A stretch of 64,000 nt of DNA from Jejuia sp047345485. GTDB taxonomy: Bacteria; Bacteroidota; Bacteroidia; Flavobacteriales; Flavobacteriaceae. Below the pieces are notes generated by a model that worked only from the letters and a program-made list of their open reading frames with translations, did not search any database and was not told the origin of the DNA. Position 1 is the stretch's first letter; each line of letters starts with the position of its first letter. The stretch covers positions 109,888 to 173,887 of the forward strand of contig NZ_JBLFEN010000007.1 in the NCBI RefSeq assembly GCF_047345485.1, given 5' to 3'. The position numbers and the translations under genes are program-made. Positions 8,563 through 17,694 of the stretch are shown here, piece by piece.

Positions 8563-10233
8563 TTAATACGTTACATTTTGCTTATCTAAAACAGTTTTAG
8601 TCCTAAAGGCATAAAACACTAAATAGGCAAAACAAGCTACAGCAATCCAGTAGGATGACTGAATACTAAAAACATCGGCTAATTTTCCTTGAACCGGCGG
8701 AATAATGGCACCTCCAAGAATCATCATCACTAAAAAAGCTGAACCTTGCGAAGTGTATTTCCCTAAACCAGCAATACTTAAAGTAAAAATGCAAGGCCAC
8801 ATGATAGAGCAAAATAACCCTCCTGATAAAAATGCAAATAAAGCAATATTTCCAGAAGAAAATAAACCGATTAACATAGCGATACCTCCAAGTAAACTAA
8901 ATGTTTTTAATGTAGTTACAGGATTATCTTTCGCATAGAAAAAGCCTGAAATTTGAACAGCAATACATACCGAAAAAAATAAAATTTCATCTGTAGTGAA
9001 CACATATTTTATAGAATTCACTAAAACTATAACTCCAAGTGCGATATAGGGCACTATAATAAGAAGTGCTTTTTTTAATCCTTTACTAGGGTTAAACACA
9101 GTAATTGCGCCTACCCAACGGCCAATCATTAAACCGCCCCAATACAATGAGATATATTTACCTAATTCCGAATCGTTTAAAACAGGTAATCCTATACCGT
9201 TTAAACCAGAATCGCCTATACTCTTTTTTAATAATTCTCCTAAATTACTACCTATAGTAACCTCAGCACCAACATAAGTAAATATAGCTAGCATCCCTAA
9301 AACCAATTGTGGGTATTTCATGGCGCCCCAACCTTCTGGTTTGTTAGAAGCACTAGCGTTGGCTACAAAAATGGCTACCACTACTGCTAAAAGAGCTACA
9401 AAAAGCACAAGTAAACGTTGTTGTTCTAAATCCTCTGTTGCTATAGCATCTCCTGAATAGGTGCTAAAAATATAACCAAAGCAGCCAATGATAACTAGTG
9501 TTAAAACTATTAATAAGTTTCTCGCTTTATTAGCGGGCTCAAAAACCGTATCTGATTTAAGGTCTGGCAATTTTTTTGAAAAATAAAATAAAGCAGCCGC
9601 GAGTAAAAAAAGTAATCCTACACCAACGTAAAGCCATTGCACCGTTATTAGTGTAATTTCATTATTCTTTATCATACCAGCTAATTCACTAGTAGACCAA
9701 GATGCAGATCCAAATATTACAAGACTAACAACTACAGGGCCAATAGTAGTTCCAAAAGAGTTAATCCCGCCTGCCAAATTTAAACGATGAGACCCTGTTT
9801 TGGGATCGCCCAAAGCAATAGCAAATGGGTTGGCAGCCGTTTGTTGTAACGAAAAACCTAAACCAACCGTAAATAATACGATAAGTACAAAATAGAAAAC
9901 TGCAGTTTGCCCCTGTTCTGCGCCAGAAGTGGCAGGAAACATTATAAATGCTCCAATGGCAGATAGTAACAAGCCATACACAATACCATTTTTATATCCC
10001 CAATTATTTAGAATATCTCGTTTTACAGCACTAGACATAATAAAAAGTAATAAGGCACCAATGTAATACGCGCCATAAAATGCAAAGTCTACAAGTTGAG
10101 ATTGAAACTGATCTATATTAAAATACGTTTTACAAAACGGAATAAATACCCCATTAGAGGCAGCAATAAAACCCCAAAAGAAAAATACGGTTACTAATGT
10201 GGCAAGGGCTGATTTGTTGTTTTTGGTTGTCAT
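8563..10233 (-). CDS. Sugar permease of the FHS/FucP family (MFS)
   Basis: 556 residues, strongly hydrophobic. The start TLVTVFFFWGFIAASNGVFIP and the following FQSQLVDFAFYGAYYIGAL are characteristic of fucose:H+ symporter (FHS) family members, which import L-fucose, glucose or galactose by proton symport across the inner membrane. At about residues 235-300 there are two extra hydrophobic segments separated by a charged loop, making about 14 helices rather than 12 and explaining the length above the usual 420-440. Such an insertion occurs in other Bacteroidota members. It stands alone between polA and a divergent phosphoesterase. Substrate cannot be assigned because there is no adjacent sugar catabolic gene. 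Confidence 0.88.
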   Translation of the reverse strand: MTTKNNKSALATLVTVFFFWGFIAASNGVFIPFCKTYFNIDQFQSQLVDFAFYGAYYIGALLLFIMSSAVKRDILNNWGYKNGIVYGLLLSAIGAFIMFPATSGAEQGQTAVFYFVLIVLFTVGLGFSLQQTAANPFAIALGDPKTGSHRLNLAGGINSFGTTIGPVVVSLVIFGSASWSTSELAGMIKNNEITLITVQWLYVGVGLLFLLAAALFYFSKKLPDLKSDTVFEPANKARNLLIVLTLVIIGCFGYIFSTYSGDAIATEDLEQQRLLVLFVALLAVVVAIFVANASASNKPEGWGAMKYPQLVLGMLAIFTYVGAEVTIGSNLGELLKKSIGDSGLNGIGLPVLNDSELGKYISLYWGGLMIGRWVGAITVFNPSKGLKKALLIIVPYIALGVIVLVNSIKYVFTTDEILFFSVCIAVQISGFFYAKDNPVTTLKTFSLLGGIAMLIGLFSSGNIALFAFLSGGLFCSIMWPCIFTLSIAGLGKYTSQGSAFLVMMILGGAIIPPVQGKLADVFSIQSSYWIAVACFAYLVFYAFRTKTVLDKQNVTY

Positions 10234-10392
10234 AAAGAAACACTATTATAATTTTGAAGCACCAATATACTAATAATGAACTTAAATAATACTTATTAAA
10301 AAAACACCTTAGAAGTATTCATTTAAACAAAGCATTAACACAACTATAAGATTTTAAGATTTTGTATATACTTATCTTTACCCAAAAAAACC

Positions 10393-11622
10393 GTGCGTTG
10401 GATTATTATATTACTCATTTTTATCGTTATTGAAGTTTATGCATTTCAAGCATTTCGCGCTATATCTAAAAATATATGGATTAGCTTACTATATTGGACT
10501 ATTACATTATTAGTAATGGGTAATTGTTTCTTCAGATTATACGGTATCACAAGAGCCGATTATGGAAACCCTCAAGCCTTCGCATTTGGATTTTTAATTG
10601 CACTTTTAGTACCAAAACTAATAATTATAGCTGTAATGTTTGCCGAAGATGTATTTAGAGTACCGCAGGCTATTTTTAGATATTTTACCGAAGGCCCTAA
10701 CAAAAGTATAAACTACTTACCATCGCGTAGAGCTTTTATTTCTAAAATAGCATTAGGTATAGCAGCAATTCCTTTTGGAGCTATACTTTATGGACTTTAT
10801 AAAGGGAAATACAATTTTAAAGTTTTAAAATACACACTAAGTTTTGAAGATTTACCAGAAGCCTTTGATGGGTATAAACTAACACAAATTAGCGATGTGC
10901 ATTCTGGAAGCTTTGATAATAAAGAGAAAGTAGCCTATGCTATAGATTTAATAAATAAACAACAAAGTGATGTAATTCTGTTTACCGGTGATATGGTAAA
11001 TAATGAATCTAAAGAAATGTTACCATATATAGATATTTTTAGCAAACTAAGTGCTAAAGACGGTTTATATTCCGTTTTAGGAAATCATGATTATGGTGAT
11101 TATTTAAGATGGGAAACACCTGAAGCTAAAGCAACTAATTTGGAACTTTTAAAAACCATTCAAAAAGATATTGGTTTTGATTTATTGCTTAATGAGAGCA
11201 GATATATAGAGAAAAATGGAGCAAAAATAGCATTGATAGGTGTTGAAAATTGGGGCGCTGGTGGTTTTAAAAAAGCTGGTGATTTAAAAAAAGCTTCAAA
11301 AAACGTTAATGCTAATGATTTTAAGATATTGATGAGTCATGATCCCTCACATTGGGAAAAACAAGTAATTAAAGATGATTATCATTATCATTTAACGTTA
11401 AGTGGGCATACGCATGGTATGCAATTTGGTATAGAAATACCAGGTTGGTTTAAGTGGAGCCCTGTAAAATGGCGTTACAAACATTGGGCAGGTATTTACA
11501 AAGAAATGGGGCAATATATAAACGTAAATAGAGGGTTTGGCTATTTGGGCTTCCCAGGTCGTGTAGGTATTTGGCCAGAAATAACAGTTATTGAACTTAA
11601 AAAAGGTACACATAACGCCTAA
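10393..11622 (+). CDS. Membrane-anchored metallophosphoesterase
   Basis: 409 residues, start codon GTG. The first ~150 residues contain about four hydrophobic helices, followed by a calcineurin-like phosphoesterase domain with the metal-binding motifs in order: SDVHSG, TGDMVNN, LGNHDYGDY, MSHDPSHW and SGHTHGMQFG. This arrangement matches the YkuE/YaeI-type membrane-bound phosphoesterases, some of which act on lipid-linked phosphates such as UDP-diacylglucosamine or related headgroups; the actual substrate here is unknown. The catalytic domain would face either side of the inner membrane depending on helix number. It is transcribed divergently from the sugar permease. An ATG in frame nearby is not available, so GTG is the supported start. 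Confidence 0.88.
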   Translation: MRWIIILLIFIVIEVYAFQAFRAISKNIWISLLYWTITLLVMGNCFFRLYGITRADYGNPQAFAFGFLIALLVPKLIIIAVMFAEDVFRVPQAIFRYFTEGPNKSINYLPSRRAFISKIALGIAAIPFGAILYGLYKGKYNFKVLKYTLSFEDLPEAFDGYKLTQISDVHSGSFDNKEKVAYAIDLINKQQSDVILFTGDMVNNESKEMLPYIDIFSKLSAKDGLYSVLGNHDYGDYLRWETPEAKATNLELLKTIQKDIGFDLLLNESRYIEKNGAKIALIGVENWGAGGFKKAGDLKKASKNVNANDFKILMSHDPSHWEKQVIKDDYHYHLTLSGHTHGMQFGIEIPGWFKWSPVKWRYKHWAGIYKEMGQYINVNRGFGYLGFPGRVGIWPEITVIELKKGTHNA

Positions 11623-11768
11623 TTTCATGGAAATGTTATATTTACTTTAAAATTCGTTATTTTTATAAACATCTTAGAAGTAACCCGCTAGAAAAAGTAA
11701 ATTTATAATAGTGTTTTCAAATTTTAATCAGAATTTTAAAATACTACTTAGACTAAAACATTATAAGT

Positions 11769-12065
11769 ATGTCAAAATTTGGAGAGCTAATTGATGTTAC
11801 AGTTCCAGTGCTATTCGATTTTTATGCAGAATGGAACGAGCAATCTACGGCTATGCATCCAGTTCTACGAGATGTTGCAGCATCACTTGGTGATAAAGCT
11901 AAAGTTATTAAGATTGATGTAGAAAAAAATGAAGAACTTGCCGATGCTCTTCGCGTAAAAGATCTTCCAACATTAATTATTTATAAAGACGGAGAGATGA
12001 AATGGAGACAAAGTGGTGCGCAAGATGCCAACACGCTTATAGATGTTATACAAGATTATCTGTAA
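11769..12065 (+). CDS. Thioredoxin-fold protein lacking the CXXC motif
   Basis: 98 residues with a thioredoxin fold: VLFDFYAEW strand and active-site turn, KVIKIDVEKNEELA, then the cis-proline segment DLPTLIIYKDGE. The place of the redox motif WCGPC reads W22-N-E-Q-S26, so neither catalytic cysteine is present and the protein has no cysteine at all. It cannot do dithiol-disulfide exchange; it may be a chaperone-like or protein-binding relative. I believe similar cysteine-less forms occur widely in Flavobacteriia, which argues against a recent loss. No signal peptide, so cytoplasmic. It is a single gene with 146 bases upstream and 161 downstream without other features. Confidence 0.85.
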   Translation: MSKFGELIDVTVPVLFDFYAEWNEQSTAMHPVLRDVAASLGDKAKVIKIDVEKNEELADALRVKDLPTLIIYKDGEMKWRQSGAQDANTLIDVIQDYL

Positions 12066-12226
12066 CTATAGTATATTTATAAATGACACAATATTTCTCC
12101 TACTTTTAAACAACAATTAAATTTGCCTGTATTTATTATTAAATACGCTACTCTATTTTACTACCTAATATTTAGTCTATTGTTTCTGCTTTATTTTATT
12201 TAGTTTTACAGTTTTATATAAAGTTA

Positions 12227-13186
12227 TTGAGTATCATTTCAACAGACATACAGAAAGCGAAAGCTCTTTTAAGTGCAGATAAACTAGTAGCTATACCAAC
12301 TGAAACGGTATATGGTCTTGCTGGTAATATTTATAGTGAAAAAGCTATCAAAGCAATTTTTGAAACTAAGCAGCGCCCCTTATTTAATCCTTTAATTGTG
12401 CATATTGCTTCAATAAAAAATATTGATACTATTGTTAGTTATGTTCCAGAAAAAGCAAAGCAATTGGCAAGTGTTTTCTGGCCTGGTTCTTTAACTTTAG
12501 TCCTGCCAAAAAGCGATACAATTCCAGATATAATTACAGCGGGTAAACCTACTGTAGCTGTTCGTGTGCCAAATCACCCGTTAACTTTAAAACTTTTAAA
12601 ACAACTTGAGTTTCCTTTGGCTGCCCCAAGTGCAAATCCGTTTAACAGAATTAGTCCAACTACAGCAGCACATGTGGAAGGGTATTTTAAGGACAAAATA
12701 GAAATGATTTTAGATGGTGGTGCTTGTAAAAATGGTATAGAATCTACTATTGTAGGTTTTGAGCATGACGAACCCATTATTTACCGCTTAGGCTCAATCG
12801 CCATTGAAGATATTAAGGCTGTAATTGGTGAAATTTCTGTGAAAAACAAAAAAGAGCATAATCCTGAAGCTCCAGGAATGTTAGATAAACACTATGCGCC
12901 TATAACACGTACAGTTTTATCTACAAATATTTCAGAAGACATAAAAAAATACCCCAATATGCGTATTGGTATTATTGAATTTACTTCACATTCTCAAAGT
13001 AATGTTGTAAAACACCAAATTACTTTATCCAATAGGGGCGATTTAGCAGAAGCCACATCAAAACTATATGGTGCTCTTCATCGATTAGATAATAGTGATT
13101 TAGATATTATTATCGTTGAAATTTTCCCAGATACTGGATTAGGTAAATCGATTAACGACAGGTTAAGTCGAGCAAAAACAAAATAA
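12227..13186 (+). CDS. Threonylcarbamoyl-AMP synthase (Sua5 type)
   Basis: 319 residues, TTG start. The N-terminal ~210 residues form the TsaC/YrdC domain (IPTETVYGLAGN, KQRPLFNPLIVHI, FWPGSLTLVLP, VAVRVPNHP, APSANPFNRISPT). A second, C-terminal Sua5 domain follows the linker EAPGMLDKHYAP, making it the longer Sua5 form rather than the short TsaC form. The enzyme makes threonylcarbamoyl-adenylate from threonine, bicarbonate and ATP, the first step of t6A37 modification on tRNAs reading ANN codons. The partner genes tsaB/D/E are not in the window. An earlier start is not available; TTG gives the conserved N-terminus SIISTDIQKAK. Confidence 0.92.
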   Translation: MSIISTDIQKAKALLSADKLVAIPTETVYGLAGNIYSEKAIKAIFETKQRPLFNPLIVHIASIKNIDTIVSYVPEKAKQLASVFWPGSLTLVLPKSDTIPDIITAGKPTVAVRVPNHPLTLKLLKQLEFPLAAPSANPFNRISPTTAAHVEGYFKDKIEMILDGGACKNGIESTIVGFEHDEPIIYRLGSIAIEDIKAVIGEISVKNKKEHNPEAPGMLDKHYAPITRTVLSTNISEDIKKYPNMRIGIIEFTSHSQSNVVKHQITLSNRGDLAEATSKLYGALHRLDNSDLDIIIVEIFPDTGLGKSINDRLSRAKTK

Positions 13187-13287
13187 CTCCTTATTATTTT
13201 TACTTTTTCCTTCATTATTTACAAATAATTCTTACTTTAGATACAGCTAATTAACTCTATTATATTTACTAAAATAATTGGCTTTCA

Positions 13288-15249
13288 ATGAAAAAAAGTA
13301 TTCTAAATACTATAATTAATAATATTATTATTTTGGTAATAATTACTAGTTTAACAGTAATGCTAGGTTGGTTTTTACAGCTTAAACCTGTTCTAGAAAT
13401 TATTCCAAGTAGTGCAACAATGAAGTTTAACTCTGCATTACTATTTTTTTTATCTGCAATTGCTGTATTCTGCATACATAAATCGAATGATTTTTTATTT
13501 GTACTAAACATAGTAACCAATGGGGTGCTTTTATTTATAACAGTATACACATTAATATCCTATATTACTGAGCTTCGTTTTGACCTTGATACGTTTTTTA
13601 TATCCGATACGTATTCAATAACATTTCCTGGAAGAATGGGTGTTGGTACTTGTTGTTCTTTTTTATGTCTTGGTTTAGCAATATTTGGCTTTCAAACCAA
13701 TAAAAAAAATATAATAAGTTTTTGTCAAATACTACTTTTTATAGTATTACTCTTATCTACAGTATCTATTATCTCTTATATACTAAATTTAAATTCTTTT
13801 GATAAAACAACTTTTTTTGAGTCAATGGCAATCCATACTTCAATTTTATTCTTTTTATTAACTACAGCTGTTTTGTTAAAACAACCAGATATTGGTTATG
13901 TAAAATACATTACAAGTAATTATGAAGGCAATCGCCTTTTATGGGTTAGCCTACCAGTTGTAGTATTACTACCTATAATTTTAGGCTTTATAATTTTATA
14001 TCTGGTAAACAACGATATTGTAAAAATTAGCTTTGGAGTAGTACTATATTGCGTATCGTTCATCATTTTTAGTTTAATATACTTTACAGCAATTTCAATA
14101 AAAATAAATAAATCTGACAGGCGTAGAAAAATACTTGAAGATAAATTACAATCAAATAATAAAGAATTAAAACAATTTAAAACAGGCTTAGATAAAATTG
14201 CAATTATATCTACAACAGACCTAAAAGGCAATATTAAATTTGTTAATGAAAAGTTTTGTGAAATTTCTGGCTTCACTAAAGAGGAAATACTAGGAAAAAA
14301 CATCAGTATTTTAAACTCTGGGTATCATCCAGATACTTTTTTTCAAGACATGTGGGATACCATAAATTCTGGTAAAATATGGGTTAAAGATATTAAAAAC
14401 ATCAAAAAAAATGGGAAATCATTTTGGGTAAATACAGCCGTTATTCCTTTTATGCTAAAATCTGGAAAACCTTATGAGTATTTAAGTATAAAAATTGATG
14501 TTACAGAACGCAAAAAGGCTCAAAATATATTACAATCAAAATATGTAAAACAACTAGAGAAAAACAATCATGAATTGGAGCAATTCGCGTATGTCGCTTC
14601 TCATGATTTACAAGAACCCTTAAGAACGATAACGAGTTTTTCAAACCTGCTATATCAGGAATACTACGACAAACTTGATAGTACTGGACAAGATAGTTTA
14701 CGTTTTATAAAAGATTCTACAGATAGAATGCATATATTAATAAGAGATCTTTTAGATTATTCTAGATTAGGTAAAGACTATGAACTGGAACAAGTAAGTT
14801 TACAAAACGTATTAACAGACTGTATATCAGATTTAAAAAATAAAATTGATAGCTGCAATGCTAAGATAACTATTGGAAGCTTACCAGAAATAAATGGCTA
14901 CAGTTTACCATTAAAGTTATTATTTCAAAATTTATTATCTAATGCAATGAAATTTGTTAAACCAAATGTAACACCCAATATTTACGTAGACGCTAAAGAA
15001 ACGGAAAAGTTTTGGGAAATAACAGTTTCAGATAATGGAATTGGAATTCCTAAAGAGCACCAAAAACGTATTTTTGATATATTTCAAAGACTTCATAACA
15101 AATCAGAATTCGAGGGAACAGGCATAGGATTAGCACATTGTTTGCGTGTAGCCCAATTACATAAAGGAGAAATTATTATAAACACCAACATAAATGGTGG
15201 AAGTACATTTAAAACAACCTTAAAAAAAAGACTTAATAATGACAACTAA
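13288..15249 (+). CDS. PAS-containing membrane sensor histidine kinase
   Basis: 653 residues. Residues ~1-275 hold about seven or eight hydrophobic helices, then a short coiled-coil region (LEDKLQSNNKELKQF), a PAS domain at about 298-415 (FVNEKFCEISGFTKEEILGKN, ending SIKIDVTERKKAQ), a HisKA dimerisation helix with the phospho-acceptor His439 in ASHDLQEPLRT, and a HATPase domain with LLSNAMKFV (N box), DNGIGIPKEH (G1), and EGTGIGLAHC (G2). It is a complete kinase. Its last 11 bases overlap the next gene, a receiver-only regulator, so the pair is translationally coupled. The signal is unknown; the polytopic N-terminus suggests a membrane or small-molecule cue. Confidence 0.92.
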   Translation: MKKSILNTIINNIIILVIITSLTVMLGWFLQLKPVLEIIPSSATMKFNSALLFFLSAIAVFCIHKSNDFLFVLNIVTNGVLLFITVYTLISYITELRFDLDTFFISDTYSITFPGRMGVGTCCSFLCLGLAIFGFQTNKKNIISFCQILLFIVLLLSTVSIISYILNLNSFDKTTFFESMAIHTSILFFLLTTAVLLKQPDIGYVKYITSNYEGNRLLWVSLPVVVLLPIILGFIILYLVNNDIVKISFGVVLYCVSFIIFSLIYFTAISIKINKSDRRRKILEDKLQSNNKELKQFKTGLDKIAIISTTDLKGNIKFVNEKFCEISGFTKEEILGKNISILNSGYHPDTFFQDMWDTINSGKIWVKDIKNIKKNGKSFWVNTAVIPFMLKSGKPYEYLSIKIDVTERKKAQNILQSKYVKQLEKNNHELEQFAYVASHDLQEPLRTITSFSNLLYQEYYDKLDSTGQDSLRFIKDSTDRMHILIRDLLDYSRLGKDYELEQVSLQNVLTDCISDLKNKIDSCNAKITIGSLPEINGYSLPLKLLFQNLLSNAMKFVKPNVTPNIYVDAKETEKFWEITVSDNGIGIPKEHQKRIFDIFQRLHNKSEFEGTGIGLAHCLRVAQLHKGEIIINTNINGGSTFKTTLKKRLNNDN

Positions 15250-15661
15250 ACTAGATTTAATTATTTTTATAGATGACGATTTTGCTACTAATTATTTACA
15301 TGAAAGAAATGCTAAACTTGCAGATTGCACAAAGCATGTAAAAATATTTTCGTCTGCTTTAGATGCCTTAGGCTATTTAAAAAATACAGATAGTGAAGAT
15401 TATATAAAGCCCAATATTATTTTCTTAGACATTAACATGCCTATAATGAATGGTTGGGAGTTTTTAGAAGAGTACGAAAAAATCAATATATCTAAACATA
15501 GCGATTTATTATTAGTTATGCTTACTACATCGTTAAACCCGAAAGATAAAGCAAAAGCAGATGATTGGAATATAGTATCTGACTATAGAAATAAACCATT
15601 ATTAAGCGAACAATTATTGAAAATTGTTAAAGATAATTTCAACGAAAAAAATAATTCATAA
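15239..15661 (+). CDS. Single-domain response regulator (receiver only)
   Basis: 140 residues comprising one receiver domain: acidic pocket IDDDF (Asp12-Asp14), phospho-acceptor Asp64 in FLDINMPIMNGWEF, the switch threonine region LTTSLNPKDK and the conserved lysine in NKPL. There is no output domain, so it would act as a phosphorelay or protein-binding switch, like other flavobacterial receivers paired with LLSNAMKF-type kinases. It overlaps the end of the sensor kinase gene by 11 bases. After it, 247 bases up to the next gene hold nothing I can recognise. Confidence 0.92.
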   Translation: MTTKLDLIIFIDDDFATNYLHERNAKLADCTKHVKIFSSALDALGYLKNTDSEDYIKPNIIFLDINMPIMNGWEFLEEYEKINISKHSDLLLVMLTTSLNPKDKAKADDWNIVSDYRNKPLLSEQLLKIVKDNFNEKNNS

Positions 15662-15908
15662 AAAAACGATTTTAATTCCTATTAGCTGTTACTGGTAGCA
15701 ACTCAACTATACTTACCCATTATCAATATTTAAAGTATACTATTAAATTCCTAGTTTTAAAAGCAATCTACAATACCAATTAAGCATTAATAATGTATTG
15801 CCTGTAAAACACTATTCAAAACTAAGATAATTTTAAGTATTTAAATGAACTGTGATGATGTTTTAAGAAATTCTTTATGTATAGATATAATCTTAAAACA
15901 AAATAAAA

Positions 15909-16424
15909 ATGAAATTACTTAAAACTCTATTCGTTTTGCTATTACTAGTATCCTTCTCATGCACTGAAAAAGAAGACACAGAAGAAGAACAACAACAAAC
16001 TGAAGGCGCTGTTAGCTTTACATTTGCCGACGGCAGAAGTTTTATTGTTGAAAACGTTAATGCCACTGTTACAAACCTTTATAGCTTTAGTGATACTAAA
16101 ACCATTACCATTACTGGAACTGCAGGAGGTAGCGGAGAATTAACACTTACACTAGTTGATAAGGATGATGACTTTAAAGCTGTGGTTAATGAAAATGAAT
16201 TTCCTTTTGGTGATACATCAAAATCATTTTATGCTACCATTAGATATGTAGATAATTCCTCAACTTTCACAGGTGGTGCTGGCACGTTTGATATTTTCAA
16301 TTATGAAGAAAACACTAATTCTGGAACTTCAAAACTATCAGGTATATTTAATACAGCTAATAATTCAACTTGGATGCTTGGAAATATTTCAGGACTTGTT
16401 ATCAGATGTTTAGAATGTCAATAG
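15909..16424 (+). CDS. Putative lipoprotein of unknown function
   Basis: 171 residues with a clear lipoprotein signal: MKLLKTLFVLLLLVSFSCTEKED, lipidated Cys at about position 18 and an acidic Glu/Gln-rich linker. The mature part is Thr-, Asn- and Gly-rich and beta-strand-like, with two close cysteines at the very end (IRCLECQ) that could form a vicinal disulfide or bind a metal. The pattern (a ~20-residue start, then a central strand pair around TITGTAGGSGELTLTL) resembles small flavobacterial lipoproteins of the DUF6252 type, but I am not sure of the family. It is monocistronic, ending about 150 bases before the rplM promoter. Confidence 0.65.
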   Translation: MKLLKTLFVLLLLVSFSCTEKEDTEEEQQQTEGAVSFTFADGRSFIVENVNATVTNLYSFSDTKTITITGTAGGSGELTLTLVDKDDDFKAVVNENEFPFGDTSKSFYATIRYVDNSSTFTGGAGTFDIFNYEENTNSGTSKLSGIFNTANNSTWMLGNISGLVIRCLECQ

Positions 16425-16549
16425 ATTTAAACTAAAAAAAATACTCAATCAGTTTTTGCGCTCTATAGCAATTACTAATTGGGTGTTTATTCATCAATTT
16501 CAAATTAAAAAAACATCAAATATATTGTCTAAAATAATACCCCACACTA

Positions 16550-16580
16550 TTTGGTAATCAAATATATAATCGTAAATTTG
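16550..16580 (+). promoter_or_regulatory. Promoter of the rplM-rpsI operon
   Basis: TTTG at 16550-16553 and TAAATTTG at 16573-16580, separated by 19 bases, match the Bacteroidota housekeeping promoter (-33 TTTG, -7 TAnnTTTG) with no mismatch. Transcription would begin about 6-7 bases after the -7 box, leaving a leader of around 40 bases before the GTG at 16629. Confidence 0.8.
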
Positions 16581-16628
16581 CAAACTCTTTTTTAAGAGCA
16601 AAATGTTTAATCAGAAAAATAAAAAAGT

Positions 16629-17084
16629 GTGGACACATTAAGCTACAAAACGATTTCTGCCAACAAAGCGACTGTAAATAAACAGTGGGTTGTTGTTGAT
16701 GCTGAAAATCAAACGCTTGGTCGTTTGTCTTCTAAAGTTGCAAAACTTTTAAGAGGTAAGCACAAGCCAAACTTCACACCACACGTTGATTGCGGCGATA
16801 ACGTTATTGTTATCAATTCAGAAAAAATCAACTTATCTGGAAACAAGTGGAATGACAAATCTTACATTCGTCACACTGGTTATCCAGGAGGTCAAAGAAG
16901 TTTAACTGCTACCGAGTTGTTTGGAAAAAATCCTGCTCGTATAGTAGAAAAATCAGTAAAAGGAATGCTACCTAAAAACAAATTAGGTGCTGTTTTATTC
17001 CGTAACCTAACAGTTGTTGTTGGTTCAGAGCACAAACACGAAGCTCAAAAACCAAAAACAATTAATTTAAATGAATTCAAATAA
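16629..17084 (+). CDS. rplM: 50S ribosomal protein L13
   Basis: 151 residues, normal length for uL13. Conserved segments: WVVVDAENQTLGRLSSKVAKLLRGKHK near the start, GDNVIVINSEKINLSG, KSYIRHTGYPGG and VKGMLPKNKLGA. It is an early-assembly protein of the large subunit. Start is GTG at 16629, giving MDTLSYKTISANKATVNK, which matches the usual Bacteroidota N-terminus. Its stop is directly followed by the ATG of rpsI with no spacer, the universal rplM-rpsI pair. A clear promoter lies about 50 bases upstream. Confidence 0.98.
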   Translation: MDTLSYKTISANKATVNKQWVVVDAENQTLGRLSSKVAKLLRGKHKPNFTPHVDCGDNVIVINSEKINLSGNKWNDKSYIRHTGYPGGQRSLTATELFGKNPARIVEKSVKGMLPKNKLGAVLFRNLTVVVGSEHKHEAQKPKTINLNEFK

Positions 17085-17471
17085 ATGGATGTAATTCACA
17101 AAATTGGCCGTAGAAAGACGGCTGTTGCTCGCGCCTATGTTTCTGAAGGAAAAGGAAACATTACGATTAATAAAAAAGCCTTAACCGATTACTTTACTAC
17201 AGGTACCTTACAGTACAAAGTAAAGCAACCTTTGGTTTTGACTAACAATGACGGCAACTTTGATATTACAGTAAATGTATATGGCGGTGGTATCACTGGT
17301 CAAGCAGAAGCTGTACGTTTAGCATTATCGCGCGCTATGTGCGAAATTGATGCTGAAAACAGAGGTATCCTTAAGCCAGAAGGTTTATTAACTAGAGATC
17401 CAAGAATGGTGGAGCGTAAAAAATTCGGACAGAAGAAAGCGCGTAAGAAATTCCAGTTCTCTAAACGTTAA
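17085..17471 (+). CDS. rpsI: 30S ribosomal protein S9
   Basis: 128 residues. Recognised by IGRRKTAVARAYVSEGKGNITIN at the N-terminus, GGGITGQAEAVRLALSRAM in the middle and the basic tail ending KKARKKFQFSKR, whose final Lys-Arg contacts the P-site tRNA anticodon. It begins on the base after the rplM stop codon and shares its promoter. A strong stem-loop terminator lies 15 bases after the stop. Confidence 0.98.
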   Translation: MDVIHKIGRRKTAVARAYVSEGKGNITINKKALTDYFTTGTLQYKVKQPLVLTNNDGNFDITVNVYGGGITGQAEAVRLALSRAMCEIDAENRGILKPEGLLTRDPRMVERKKFGQKKARKKFQFSKR

Positions 17472-17485
17472 TCTTCAAAAACATC

Positions 17486-17524
17486 TAATTCAGAATCTCT
17501 TAATCCAGATTCTGAATTATTTTA
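17486..17524 (+). terminator. Terminator after rpsI
   Basis: A perfect 13-base-pair stem, TAATTCAGAATCT (17486-17498) with AGATTCTGAATTA (17507-17519), an 8-base loop and a following T-rich stretch. The stem is AT-rich but long, and it lies directly after the rpsI stop codon. Confidence 0.8.
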
Positions 17525-17537
17525 TGTTATTAAAATC

Positions 17538-17612
17538 GCTGAAAAGTTCAGCAAATTAAAACCAGTTATTGTTGTCTATTTCGCATTTGCGAAAAGATGT
17601 AGTTTAGCATCT
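17538..17612 (+). promoter_or_regulatory. Possible structured leader upstream of rpsB
   Basis: Three successive small hairpins precede rpsB: GCTGAA/TTCAGC at 17538-17552, TTCGC/GCGAA at 17580-17593 and AGATG/CATCT at 17595-17612, followed by 82 bases to the ATG. Ribosomal protein operons commonly have autoregulatory leaders, and S2 controls its own synthesis in other bacteria, so an S2-binding leader is plausible here. I do not see a clear TAnnTTTG box to fix the transcript start, so the first hairpin may lie outside the transcript. Confidence 0.3.
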
Positions 17613-17694
17613 AAATGAAGCCAAAAGCTAATAGTAATCTGCTAAAAGCCAAACGGAACATTGCTAATTCAACAGAACGTAAACTATTACAAAA

